Below are positions 1 to 11,823 of a stretch of 64,000 bases of DNA, one piece after another. The stretch spans positions 2,170,001-2,234,000 of the forward strand of contig CADCXD010000002.1 in the NCBI GenBank assembly GCA_902806575.1, in the 5' to 3' direction. Origin of the DNA: Jackrogersella multiformis. Its lineage: Eukaryota > Ascomycota > Sordariomycetes > Xylariales > Hypoxylaceae. The first letter of the stretch is position 1. Each line of letters opens with the position of its first letter. The notes below the pieces were generated by a model. It was given only the letters and a program-made list of their open reading frames with translations, ran no database searches and was not told the origin of the DNA. Made by a program: the position numbers and the translations under genes.

Positions 1-3000
1 ATTTGGATAATCTTGCGCACGTCTATCTCTAGCGAATCGAACGCCCACTTACAACTAGGTACCTAGGTAGGTAGACAACTCATTAATCCCCCAGCCTCCC
101 CAGTGTCCCAGCATCCCAGTGTCAGCAGAAAGGCGCAGGATCAAATAGGTATGTAATGCGATCACCGATAAGGAAATAGGAGAAGATAAGACTATAGAAT
201 TCTAGTAGGTAACCTTAATATTGTTATACTCAATCAAGTCCCGGTCGCGGAGCAGATAGGAATAAAACGGGATAAAACGAGCCGCCTTTTTTAGGACCTA
301 GGTACCTTTATATCTGATGCAAGGTAGGAGGTACCTTCTGATATATGATTTATCCAATATCGCTACCGCTTTGTCCTACTGTATAAGCGCCAACCTTGTG
401 GGAAACCCTTGTGACTAAAAACTCGTTCCCTGGTAGCAAGTGACACAGTTCTAGTTCAGACTAAGTTGACTAAGTTAACTATTGGCGATCACCTCATGAT
501 TATGTCTACAGGCATCATATTCCCTCCCGGCTGAGCCTCACCCGCCGATTAGTCATTAAAGTAGTAGTATTGTGAAAGAATGTCGGAAAATAACCTCATC
601 ATTAATATTCACTTGCCTTCCTGTACCTAGGTATTCTGTATATTCTCTATGTTAGTTTAATATGGATATTCATACTGCGTATTCGTATACTGATGCGTAT
701 TACGTAGATGCCATGTAAAAAGAAATAAAAAGCATCTAGGAAGTAGGCGGTCGACATGGATGATGCAATGCGAATAGTTGCTTGCGACTTTCGACTTAGC
801 TCGGATCTACAAAGAATCGGAACAAGAAAGCAAAGAGACGCAAAGAAACATGCAGAGACAACAGTACTGTTAAACACTGCTTTGAGATGACTAATGATAG
901 AATCAATGCCCCCATCTTTTCCGACGACATCTTTGATTTTAAGAGGAGGGATGCAAACAATTATCCATTATCCATTAGGTATCTATTATCCAAGCAGTCC
1001 AAGGCAGGCAGACCGCCTTCCCCATATAGAGACTCGGAGGAAGCAAAGCACCTACTATTAGGCAATGAGTAGGTACTACCTAGGTAACACTGGCTAGTAC
1101 CCCTACCTAGGTAGGTACGATGACTTGGGTACCGGGTACCTCCAGTATCAAGATTGTGGAGAACGGCTTGCGTCAAGAAACAATTGGATCATTGATGGAG
1201 AGCTGGGTCCCGCCTATCCATGTCTAGCGCCTCTGGTAATGCCTAGCGCCTTGGAATACATCCCATAATAATTGTACATGGCTGCATGGTAACATCTATC
1301 GCCCCAATCATACCTATCTGGTAGGCACTACCTAAGAATCCTAGGTAGCATCCCCTAACCCTTGGAAAGTTTCTTAAGTTTCTAAAAGCTTTTAGCGGGC
1401 TGTGCGACAATATTATTTGCTCAAGGGAGATAAAAAGTGGACATGCGGGCTTAGCGGAATCGGCTTCTCTATTTAGGATTTTTGGCTTTGCTAGAAGTGT
1501 CAATGTTCTTCGGGTGCCTTATCAATACATACCAACCTAGTGTTATCAGCTGCTAAAGAGTCACGAGTGACCCGAAGTGACCTAAAGTGACGAGGTCTGA
1601 TCTTCATTCATTCATTCATTCATTGTTCACCATCCTGCCATCCCATTGCTTCGCTGCAAGTCTACTTCACTAAATATGGTACCTTACCTTCTTATCCCCG
1701 TGAGCAACTTGATCGCCTCACCTCGACGTCTACCATTACTTCTCCCATCTCGTCCTTTCTCCTACTTTCTTCTATTTAACATCCCATAATATTACTTACC
1801 TACCTAGGTACTTACCCTTTTTTATTATTAACAATCCATTTCTAACTTTCTAAATTCCTCTTCGCTGTAACCCTCTTGTTGTTATTTCTCTCATTAATTC
1901 ACAATTTATCACCTACAATCGTCTAATTCCCCATTCGGTATCTGACGTTTTAGGAGTCGACCCGAAAAAGAATACAAAATACGTTGTACACAAAGCTCTT
2001 ACACCATACACAATACATTATACACCATTGAAAACCGTCAATTCCCACTCAGCTCCCCTCTTGTCCATAGAGACAGCCACAAGAGTCACAAGAAAACGAA
2101 GAGAATAAAAAAGGACAGGTTAGAGTACATAGCCTTTAGACTGAGTCATTCACTTGATAATCGGTCAACTCAAGCCACACCAACTTTCAAATTACCCTAC
2201 CTTGGCAGCTTGGGTAGGTAGGAAAAGCAAAGCTACAGAACCCCTATCCCGTACTCGACGGACGTACCTCTTACACTACCTACCTACATACAGCTGCCAC
2301 TCGAGGATCTCCAGGGCTTGCAGCTATCATTGACTGCCTTCTTGCACATCCCCCTGCCTAGCATACGAGGTACCTACAGCCTACATTGCAGCTACGGTTA
2401 TTGCCTACGAGACCTACATGTATCCCGGCCTATCGACGATCTCATACGTTAAATCATATCGTACCTAGTCTGGTAGACTTACGTTTCTCTCTCTCTCACT
2501 CTTTTTCTCTCTGTGTGTGTTTCTTACCTACGTTCAACCGTCTTCGACCTTCGTCGTCGTCGTCGTCGCTTTCTTCTCTAATTCCCCTCTTCAACACCCG
2601 GGAAAAGAAGAGGAAAGGAAAAAAGGAAAAAAAGGAAAAAAAAGAAAAGAAAAGCCAACAGCAGCAACAAAGTCGTCTGGTCTCTCGAGACACACAAGAT
2701 CTCCCCATCATCGTTGTACCCTTGTGGCCTAAATCTACTTGTGTCCCGACTCTCTGTGTCTTGTCATTCGAGGTGACACAGACGTCCCCGCCTTTCAAGG
2801 TTCCTGTTCCCAGGGCGGCAGGGCCTCGAATCTCCGTCGACCGACCTATCGGATACCCTGCCTCTACGGAGTACATCATTTACATCCACTTTGACGTCCC
2901 AGGCCATAACCCAGGTCATAAACCTAGGTACCTACCTACCTAGCATACCTAGGTGCTAAACCTGGGTATCTACCTAACCCTTGGTCGTTTCTAGAGACAC

Positions 3001-3287
3001 GCGAACAACAGAACAATTTTCTAACTGGCTTCCGCTTCCACTTTCACTTTCACTTCCACTTCCGTCTCTTCGACTTTACTCACGCCGGTTGTTGGTTGCC
3101 TTGTGCATCTTTACCCTTACCCCCTTTCCCATCGACGAACCGACGAACCACCCTCTATTTCATCCACACCCAACCTGAATGTGTACATGACGAATACTCG
3201 AGTCACCGATTTCATCCCGATTCCCTTATAAGCCCCCGGGCTGCATTAACCAAGCTTCCTGTCATAAGTCAATCCGCACAGGAGGTC
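1..3287. other. Gene-free 5' region and probable long ATG1 leader
   Basis: I see no supportable gene here. The frames that are open are short, lack ATG starts or are low-complexity. The stretch holds many TACCTAGGTA/GGTAGGTA copies (about 52-75, 290-335, 1075-1120, 1796-1812, 2925-2945). It also has a short ATTC tandem run (about 1604-1624) and, from about 2465 to 3080, strongly pyrimidine-rich sequence with CTCTCT, TCGTCG and CTTTCA runs followed by a purine run (2600-2660). Pyrimidine-rich DNA directly upstream of a start codon is typical of filamentous-ascomycete core promoters and 5' UTRs, so the last kilobase probably belongs to ATG1. Confidence 0.6.
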
Positions 3288-6200
3288 ATGGCTGATCCTC
3301 GAGCAAATTCGGGCTCGTCCTCTCGTCGTGCGAGGGCTGGCGACGATGTCGTTGGTCAGTTCATCATTGGTTCCGAGATAGGTAAAGGTAGCTTTGCCCA
3401 AGTATATATGGGCAAGCATAAGGTTAGTGTATAACAAGCTCCCACAGGATATTTATTCTCCTATTATGTGATGATATATCGCTTTATATGTCTGGTGTAT
3501 GGTAGAGAGGAAACTTCTAAGCTCTTTTTTGTTTTTATACTTTTTGTATCTATACTCGAGCAGCAGCTAGTCGCACATAACTTCATACCATGATCGTGAG
3601 TCACACGAAATAGTCGCATCTTGGCTAATGGAGATCACACAGGTATCCGGTGCTCTGGTTGCGATCAAATCCGTCGAGCTCGCGCGGCTGAACAAGAAGC
3701 TGAAGGAGAACCTCTATAGCGAAATCAAGATTCTCAAGAAACTCCGACATCCACACATCGTCGCCCTCCATGACTGCGTCGAATCGTTAACCCACATCAA
3801 CTTGATGATGGAATACTGTGAGCTGGGCGACCTGTCGCTGTTCATTAAGAAGAGAGAACGACTCATCACGCATCCTGCCACTTGCGATATGGCGCGAAAG
3901 TACCCTAGCGTCACCGGTGCTGGTCTTCACGAAGTCGTCATCCGACATTTCCTCAAGCAACTCGCCAGCGCCTTGCAATTCCTTCGCGAAGGCAATTTCG
4001 TCCATCGGGACATCAAACCCCAGAATCTCTTGCTGCTTCCGTCGGTCCAATACAGGGAGACGAGTAAGGATAGCCGACCAATCCTTAGCGCTAGTCACGA
4101 CTCGTTAATACCAGCTGTTGGGCTGCAATCGCTGCCGATGTTGAAGCTGGCCGACTTTGGTTTCGCTCGTGTCTTGCCGTCGACGTCCCTAGCCGAGACC
4201 TTGTGCGGATCTCCTCTTTACATGGCGCCCGAAATACTCCGTTATGAGCGATACGATGCCAAGGCAGATTTGTGGTCTGTTGGAACTGTCGTATACGAGA
4301 TGATATCTGGCAAACCTCCGTTCCGAGCTAGCAATCACGTCGAACTGCTAAGAAAGATTGAAAGCTCCGATGCCCAAATCAAATTCTCGCGAGAGTGCCA
4401 AGTCAGCTCGGAGATGAAGGCCATGATTCGTGCGCTTCTAAAGCGCAACCCCGTTGAGAGGTTAAGCTTTGAGGATTTCTTTAGCTATAGTGTCATCGCA
4501 GATGATATACCTGGCTTAGTTGAGGACGATATACCGCGAATCCTGAGACAGCCATCGAAAGAAGTACGTGCTCTCTCCAGGACCGATGAATCCGACGGGA
4601 TCCTACGACGTGCGTCAATCCATCGTCGATATGGCACCGATCCGGATACGATACACCAGGATACTGGTTCTCCATCGCCTCGCGAGAAGCCCCTCAAACC
4701 GTCACCTCTAGCTTCTCCCAGCGATTTTAATCAGGATTTGCAGGTTCAAGGTGCCTCGCGTACCGTTCAATCTCCGCGGGACGATCTCGCTCCGGGTCTC
4801 GGGATTCGGCGGCCCCATACAATAACTTCCACGTCAGCACCTAATCGGCCAGGCCCCGCCGAAGAGCGTCATAAACGGGCATTCTCCAATGCTTCAGCTA
4901 ACAAGTATCCAAGCGGCCAATCTCCTCCGCGTGACGAGGCCGGCAAGGGTAAGGGTAGGTCAGACCGCTCTGCCATAGATGAACGAGAAAGAGCTGCTCA
5001 GGAAATCGCTTTCGAGCGAGATTATGTGGTGGTAGAGAAGAAGCACGTAGAGGTGAACGCATTCGCCGATGAGCTAGCTGCTAAGGGGGCGCAAGCGTCG
5101 TCGTCCCCTAGATCGGGACAAATCATTCGTCGTGCTACCCAACAGGGCGTGCCAACATCAACGACGGGCGCGATTCCTGCTCAGCCCTCCAATGCCCTTC
5201 AAATCGCACAAGGCAGGCAACGGCCCAACCATCATCGCCAGGGCTCTTATGATAGGAACATATCCGGCGCATCTGGTAGTCCAGGTTCTACAACATCCGC
5301 TATCTACAACGCGATTTCGGATGCGAGCTTGCGATTTTTTGGCTTCAAATATCCAACACACTTGCTCGGTAAAGGCGCATCGCCTCCGCATCCCTACAAT
5401 GCCTTCCCGGCGTATCCTACGCCAGCTACTCCTGCCGGTCTCATTACCGATGGCCGTCAAGGTGGCCCGATCGACGAAGACTTGCGCGTTGCTCAATGTA
5501 TCGAGGATTATGCGACACGAAGTGACGTCGTATGGGGCTTCGCTGAAGTCAAGTATAAGCAATTGGTACCGGTAGCGCCCTCGATGGATCATGGCCTTGG
5601 TGGAATACCTGTCGCCGATAAGATGGCGTTAGAAGAGGACGACGGCCTCACTATAGAAGCGGTTGTGTCACTTTCGGAGGAAGCTCTTGTTCTCTACGTG
5701 AAGGCACTTTCGCTTCTCGCGAAGTCCATGGATATCGCCAATATCTGGTGGACACGAAAAAATCGCATCGATTATACCTCTACGCAGCACGTGATCAATC
5801 GTGACGCAACAAGCATGCAACAACTAATAATAAGAGTCAACTCAGCTGTCCAGTGGGTTCGAAAACGGTTCAACGAGACTTTAGAAAAGGCGGAAGTGGT
5901 GCGACTCAAGCTGCTTGATGCCCAGAAGGTGCTTCCAGATGACCACCCAAGCCATCCCGTAAATAATCAGCTAGAAATAGCCCCGGCGGGTACTTCCAGC
6001 ACCGAAGGCATTGTGTTGACGGCAGGTCTTAGCGCCGAGAAGCTGATGTACGAAAGAGCTCTCGAGATGAGCCGCATGGCGGCTATCAACGAGATTGCCA
6101 ACGAAGACTTACCCGGGTGCGAAATATCTTACATGACGGCCATCCGCATGCTCGAAGCGGTGCTAGACAACGACGAGGATTTATCGAAGCGCAGAGTCTC

Positions 6201-6330
6201 CGGATCCTCGAAGACTGAACGTGATATAATTAAGGATAGTGCCTCATCGACGGAAATTAACCAGGACGATCAACAAGCCGTTCATAGGAGTAGGTACCCG
6301 TCGTTCCATCTAACGAAGGCTGATGACTGA
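3288..6330 (+). CDS. ATG1: Autophagy-related serine/threonine kinase Atg1
   Basis: Two exons, 3288-3422 and 3643-6330, joined by a phase-0 intron, give about 940 residues, normal for fungal Atg1. Atg1 starts autophagosome formation at the phagophore assembly site with Atg13 and Atg17. Visible kinase landmarks are the glycine loop IGKGSFAQV (31-39), VAIK lysine 54, HRDIKPQN (from 166), DFG (216-218) and APE (240-242). A disordered Ser/Pro-rich linker follows. It contains DYVVVEKK with YVVV at about 506-509, the same core as the Atg8-interacting motif of yeast Atg1. The C-terminal 250 residues look like the helical tandem-MIT region that binds Atg13. The start chosen is the ATG 30 codons before the glycine loop; the next exon begins VSGALVAIK, which completes the kinase N-lobe without a gap. 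I am confident of the family and both exons. Confidence 0.95.
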
Positions 6331-8015
6331 CTTTACAAGTGATCCAAATGATCAATGGAAGGCTTACGGCCCTTCGAAAAAAATTACTGATGATTGCAAA
6401 CGCCTCAAAGGCCCAGCAAATCCTCCCCCGAAAGCGTAGCGGCGACGTTACCCCGCGGAGTGTTCCCATAGGTGCTTGATAACACGGAAAAGGCACCATT
6501 TCTCACGACGTATGATGACACGCAAAAGATTGCACTATAACTATTTACGCCCCGCGGCATTCATAATTTGTTTATTAAGACTAATCCCCGCCGCCCATGA
6601 TCGGCAGAGGTTAGTCTCATCGTTCTTAGCAGGGTTCATCTTCTGGCGTTCAGGCGGCGACGTCATTCAAATCTCATTATACGTATAGGCATTAAATATT
6701 CTTCCTACTGTTACTTTCGAATCGGCCCTCTTCTTTCTTTCGTACGAAAACGCTTCTCAGGGACTCGGGGCGCATGCCCACTGGATGATAAGGGCGTCAC
6801 TTGGTCTTACGTGTAAGTTGGCGTGTTTGCGCAGAGTATTCGCTGTCGCAATGTCTGGCGTAAAGGCGGGGGACAAACGGCACCGCGATTACGCGGTATT
6901 GTTTGCTATGAAACCTATGCGCCGGCGGTATAGGTTCCCTAGACGTATTTGGCTTTTTTTCTTCTTCCTTTTTTTCCTTTTTTTCTTTGTGACGACCAAA
7001 TACCCCCTTCTAGGAGAGGCATTGGGCTATCCGTGGCTGGGGAAAAGGGACCAGCTGCATCTTTGCTTTCTATTTTTTCTTTCCTCATCTTGACGGTCGG
7101 TGTCACGGTAGAAATTTTCAGGTTCGCTAGAGCTGATTCGGGGCTGGGTTGCATATGGATTTGGACCATGACGGCCTCTGTAACTACAACAAATGTATTA
7201 AGGTAGTCTTGCCCTTCTCGATACCGTATGAGTAAGCCAGGAAATTGACGATGATGCTTTGGCCTCTTTGCTTTTCAACCCTTGGATACTGCGGTTGAGC
7301 GTGATATCACCACGGGCGTTTCCACGATCACTTAGACCCCGTGCCTGTATTGTCGACCTTCGCGGCCTGTTTCGTGCATCGTATAGTCGGCCGGAGGAAG
7401 CTTGTGATTCTACGCGGAAGCCGTCCTGTGATCTAGACGAGAAACTCCAACTCTGTATAACAAGGCTCGAGGAAGGGCCGTGACATCAATGACGTGCGCT
7501 TGGAAGTTGGCACTAGTGCCTGGAACTACCTAACAGCGTCGATCGATCTGTCCGCCATGGCTGCACGGGCACTTAACTGCACTACAAAATACACCCATAC
7601 ATTACGGATTTCCTCCTCTGCTACCTAGGTACTCTGCCATATACATCCATGGCACCTAGCCGGCTAGTCCAGCCGGCGGCGCTAGCTCGACGGTCTGTTT
7701 CGTGTCTGGAGATCTACGAGAGCTGCATACCGGTTTTGGGCTAGAAGAGCGCGGTAGCTTCGTAGTATTTCACGCTTATTTTCCTTGCTCCTTGCTAGGT
7801 TGTATTCCGTTTCCCGTTTCCCGTTTTCCGGCTTGTAGGCAGGCAGGTTGGATGTCTCTTTGGCTTGTCTGTTCTAAACCTGTTTCTTCCAGTTCACGTG
7901 GAAATTACTGTTACTGCTGCTGCGAGGTATCATTATTGAGTTTTGGATATCTTGGGGGATAGACGATCCTGTTTTGGGCATATGAATTTCGTTAGCTGAT
8001 TGCATACCTCTTTGA

Positions 8016-8240
8016 TACCTACCTACACTTAGGTATTCTACTTAAGAGGTAGATAGGTACTACGTAGAGAGGGTGATCTGTGGGGAAAGCTTGTGATAGC
8101 TTCCACCTTGCGGATGCGGTACGTAGATACCCGGGCAGCCGGGGTAGCTGCTACCTAGTGCCTACCTAGGTACTACTAGGCTAAATGCATACCTACCTAG
8201 ATGTACCTAGGTAGTGTAGTGTACCTAGGTGTAGTGTAGT
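8016..8240. repeat. Dense cluster of CCTAGG-centred palindromes
   Basis: Within 225 bases the sequence repeats forms of ACCTAGGTA, GTAGGTAC and TACCTACC many times, including a local duplication of CCTAGGTGTAGTGTAGT-like text at about 8205-8240. The 10-mer TACCTAGGTA is its own reverse complement, and flanking GGTA/TACC units extend the dyads. This is one of the densest of several dozen intergenic clusters in the window. Confidence 0.7.
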
Positions 8241-9122
8241 CCCAGCTTTCAAGTCTGGAGGCTTTTTTCGTACCTGGTTTTACAACGTGACCGGCTCTTG
8301 CATCTGGATGTGACCTTTCTCAGCCATGCCCGCCTACGTAATACCTAGCAAGACCCTGTCAGGCCGACGATCAGCGGCTAGTCAGTGTTAACAGCCGAAG
8401 TTGACGGTTGAAGGTGGCGGGGGGGAAGACATAGATGACCTTGTCACCTTAGATACCTGCCTATCTAGCTGTCTAGGTGCTATGTAAGAAGTAAGTTAGC
8501 AGGTTAGGTACAGAACCTTGCTAAATTTAGGATCCAGAGAGAGAGGAAAATCAACCAATGAGGTTGGCCGTCTAGGTCGATCGGTGGCGGGGTTCAAATA
8601 TCATGTGATAGGTACGGTACTAGGCTGCTAGGGGAACTGGGGAGCTGGGCTGTCAGACATAGGTAGGTACCTAGGTAGTGTACCTATTTCCTCCCATCAA
8701 GAACATTTCGTAAATAAGTTTTCGTACGTATGAGTATGGATATGGTTATGCATATGGTTGTGCATATGGGTATGGGGACGTACGTACGTGCACAGGCGCG
8801 CATTCTTTTGGGAGAGCTGCGTCGTGACGCCAACACGAAGGGGGTATTATGTATGAGGAGGTAGGTAGAGCACTGCCAAGATAGAACCGGATTCGACAGA
8901 AGATGGGCAACCCTCTCTGTATTTCTAGGGTTGCCATGGAGCTTCATCTTCAGGTGCTACAGTAACGCCGCGGGGGGTCGACGTCATTTCTGGAAGGGGA
9001 ATTAAGAAAGAAATAAAACGGTCAAGTATTTACCCCCGTAACCCCCAAGAGCCTTATGGGGGTATGCATCTATGAGGTATGGATGTGCTTAAAGGTAGGG
9101 ATGTCGACCCGGCCCCTCTCAT

Positions 9123-9147
9123 AGCCATAGCCATAGCCATAGCCCTA
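9123..9147 (+). repeat. Short CATAGC hexamer tandem repeat
   Basis: Four consecutive copies of the six-base unit CATAGC lie in gene-free DNA. This is a simple microsatellite with no visible coding context. Confidence 0.8.
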
Positions 9148-11823
9148 TCCGTGCTCGTCAATAAGAGGTAGAGAGACAAAAAGAGAAGAGAGAGATGACA
9201 CACGACACACGATACACTAAAGCGGCTGAGCGGACTATACTATGTAATACTAGGTGCTAGGGTGGATTGTCTCTGTTTTAGGAGACGCCCCCAATCGAAA
9301 ACCCTTCGACTATTTCGCCTTTCGCCTTGCCCTATCAAAATCTTGGAAATGCTAGCATATGACGCTGACGGCATAATAGCTCCTATGCCGGTATAATACA
9401 CAAATAAAGGTGGCAATGTTAACACTAGATAGTGAGGTATATAATATGTAGTATGTAGTACGTGATATATGTTTATATACATTCCTAAGTTCTAAGGTTG
9501 TCAGATACCTACCTAGGTACCTAGGTAGATAGATGTCCATAAATATCTACAGTTGCATATTTAACTATCACTTCGTGTGACTTAATAGACCTACTTACCC
9601 AGGTACCTTATGTAATGTAGGTAAGTCGAAGTTATCCAATAAACGGTTTCTTGTAGGTTCCAAGATTGTGTAGCCGTAGCGCTATCTCGAGCTAATAATA
9701 GCTTTAAGAAACGGCTGGGCTTGCTGGCTTCTGCTACCTACCGTTTCTAGGTACCTAGGCTAGGTATTGTAGTAGGATTGAAGGTTTAAATGCAGCTTAA
9801 ACCATGTTTCAGACAAAGAATGTCAACGTTAATCCTGTTTAGGATGATACGAGAAAGTCTAGAAGTATGCGTGTGCCTGTCTAGAGTTGTAGACCTAGTG
9901 TACCTAAGGTAGGCCTAAGGGACCTAAGTAGGCCCTAAATCCTTTTCCCTGATACCTGCCGCAGGTTTCTTTGTCCAGATGCCTGGCCTGGCCCGGGGCT
10001 CTAGACCCCGATGTAAGCAGAATTCGGGGTCACGATGCGGAAAGAGGGAAAAGGTAACTGGGAGGCTTGGAGGCTTAGCACGGTCCCCAGCACGGTCCAC
10101 GACGACATTTACTACCTACCTAGGCTGCCTAAGGTACCAAGGTAAGTAAGAGGTTTCTAACATTGTCCAGTTCCCACCATCACCATTCCCGTAGAAATGT
10201 GTGCTGCAAATAGGTATCTTGGCAGCGTAGATGAACATATTCCAGGCTCGTAAATGGTTCGAGAGTTCTCGCTCCAACTTAACTTAATCAGGTACCTAGG
10301 CAGTCGTCGAGTTTATCTCTATGGTGGATTTCCAGATACGAGGGCTGTAGGTTTGCACCGCGTCGAATATGGGAGCGCCAAGTGTAAAAAAGAAGCAGGA
10401 CTAAAAAAGGTAAGGGCATATAACCTTCAACCTTCAACATTGGATACCTCTAGGTAGGTACCTAGCGAAACAGCGGTAACAGGATATGCTAATGACTTGC
10501 ATGACAGAAGAGGCTCGTATAACCGTGGTAGTGGATGTCTTGTCGCTGTAGATGGTTTGTCGTTTGTTAGAAAGATAGAGACAAGAGTATTTCCTAAGAA
10601 TATTTCCCAAGAATATCTCTCACACATATTTACTACGTACCTAGGTAGCCTTAATTAACTCCACGGGTTTTCTGAATCATACATATGCTAGGCTGTTATG
10701 ACTTACCTAGTAGGCCCGACACCTTGTTATTCTACGAATTTAAGTATATTTGGTTAACGAGAGAGAGAGAGAAACAATAGATACCTAAATTAGAACTAAA
10801 TAGTATAGTAGGTATAATAAAGTAAAATTCAAACATGGCAGCTGCGTTAGTTACGGAGATATTGTCGAAGTTACACAGTAGTAGGAGCAGATGTCCACCC
10901 AAATGAGGTAGGCGTAGGAGGTATGAATGAAAGGCAAGATCCATACTAATCGGGGATAGATGTATGGATGTACCTAGGTAGCTTAGGTAGGTACAATTCA
11001 GTACCTACGGTAGCTAGCTGTTATAGTTGGAAGGTCCGCCTTTCTTCATTTCTAAAGCCTGGTACCAATCTGCTACGACTTAACCTCTCGACCTCTTAAC
11101 CTTACCACCTACCACCTACCATCTACCACCTATCACACACCACACACCACATACCACTTACGACCCTACTTTTACCTCTTTTACCTCTTTTACCTCTTTT
11201 AATAACTTACCCTGTTGTAATATCGAGGCCACACAACCACACTCATTTTTTCTCTTCTTCTCATCTTCGCCTCGACAAGAAACAAGAAACAAGAAACCTG
11301 ATGCCTCTCACGAACGCGTTAACAATATCACCAAATTACAAACGTTTAAAGATTATCGACGTCCCATTTGTTAAGTCCCGGTCGAGCTCGTCCTGAAACA
11401 TTGCCGCCTGGACCCGACACATATTTACCTACCTAGGTACCTACCAGCCTACCTAAAGGTACTAGGAATCCCATCCGCTGTCCGGTGCCCGCTGTCTGTG
11501 TCCTGTCTATCGCCGACAATTAATCAACAATTTACAATCCACAATCCAGAATCCACCTACCCTACCCACCACCACGTCCAACACAACACGCCCGCACCCG
11601 CACCCGTACTCGCACTCGCACTCGACATCGTGCTCACCTACGCCTCTTTCAACCCTCAATACCATCATTCTCTAAGCTTCCTCCATCTCACCGCCGGTTC
11701 ACTTCATATAACTAAACAGCGCGCGCATCTATTGTCACAACCTATCGTTTACCCTGCTGACGGCCGCGGTCACCGTCGCCAGCCCGCCCGCCCGCGCGTC
11801 ATAGACACAAGACAGGAGATACA

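Larger units (their letters stand above)
6331..11823. other. 5.5-kb gene-poor spacer
   Basis: No frame here has both an ATG start and recognisable or complex protein sequence. The spacer is rich in TACCTAGGTA-type palindromes (dense at 8016-8240, 8660-8690, 9500-9530, 9740-9770, 10110-10145, 10960-11000). It also has T-rich tracts (6954-6990), a CATAGC hexamer array near 9123 and, at 11100-11215, runs of ACCTACC, ACACACC and ACCTCTTTT units. The final kilobase is C/T-rich and is probably the promoter and 5' UTR of the RhoGAP gene. A non-coding RNA cannot be excluded from sequence alone. Confidence 0.55.

Noticed and set aside
2386..2943. 185-codon frame upstream of ATG1
   Set aside because: Low-complexity CT and GA runs, starts without ATG and overlaps frames on both strands; more likely the ATG1 leader or promoter.
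6785..7483. Three short plus-strand frames between ATG1 and RhoGAP
   Set aside because: Homopolymer T-rich translation (poly-Phe) or random composition; no start context or homology I recognise.
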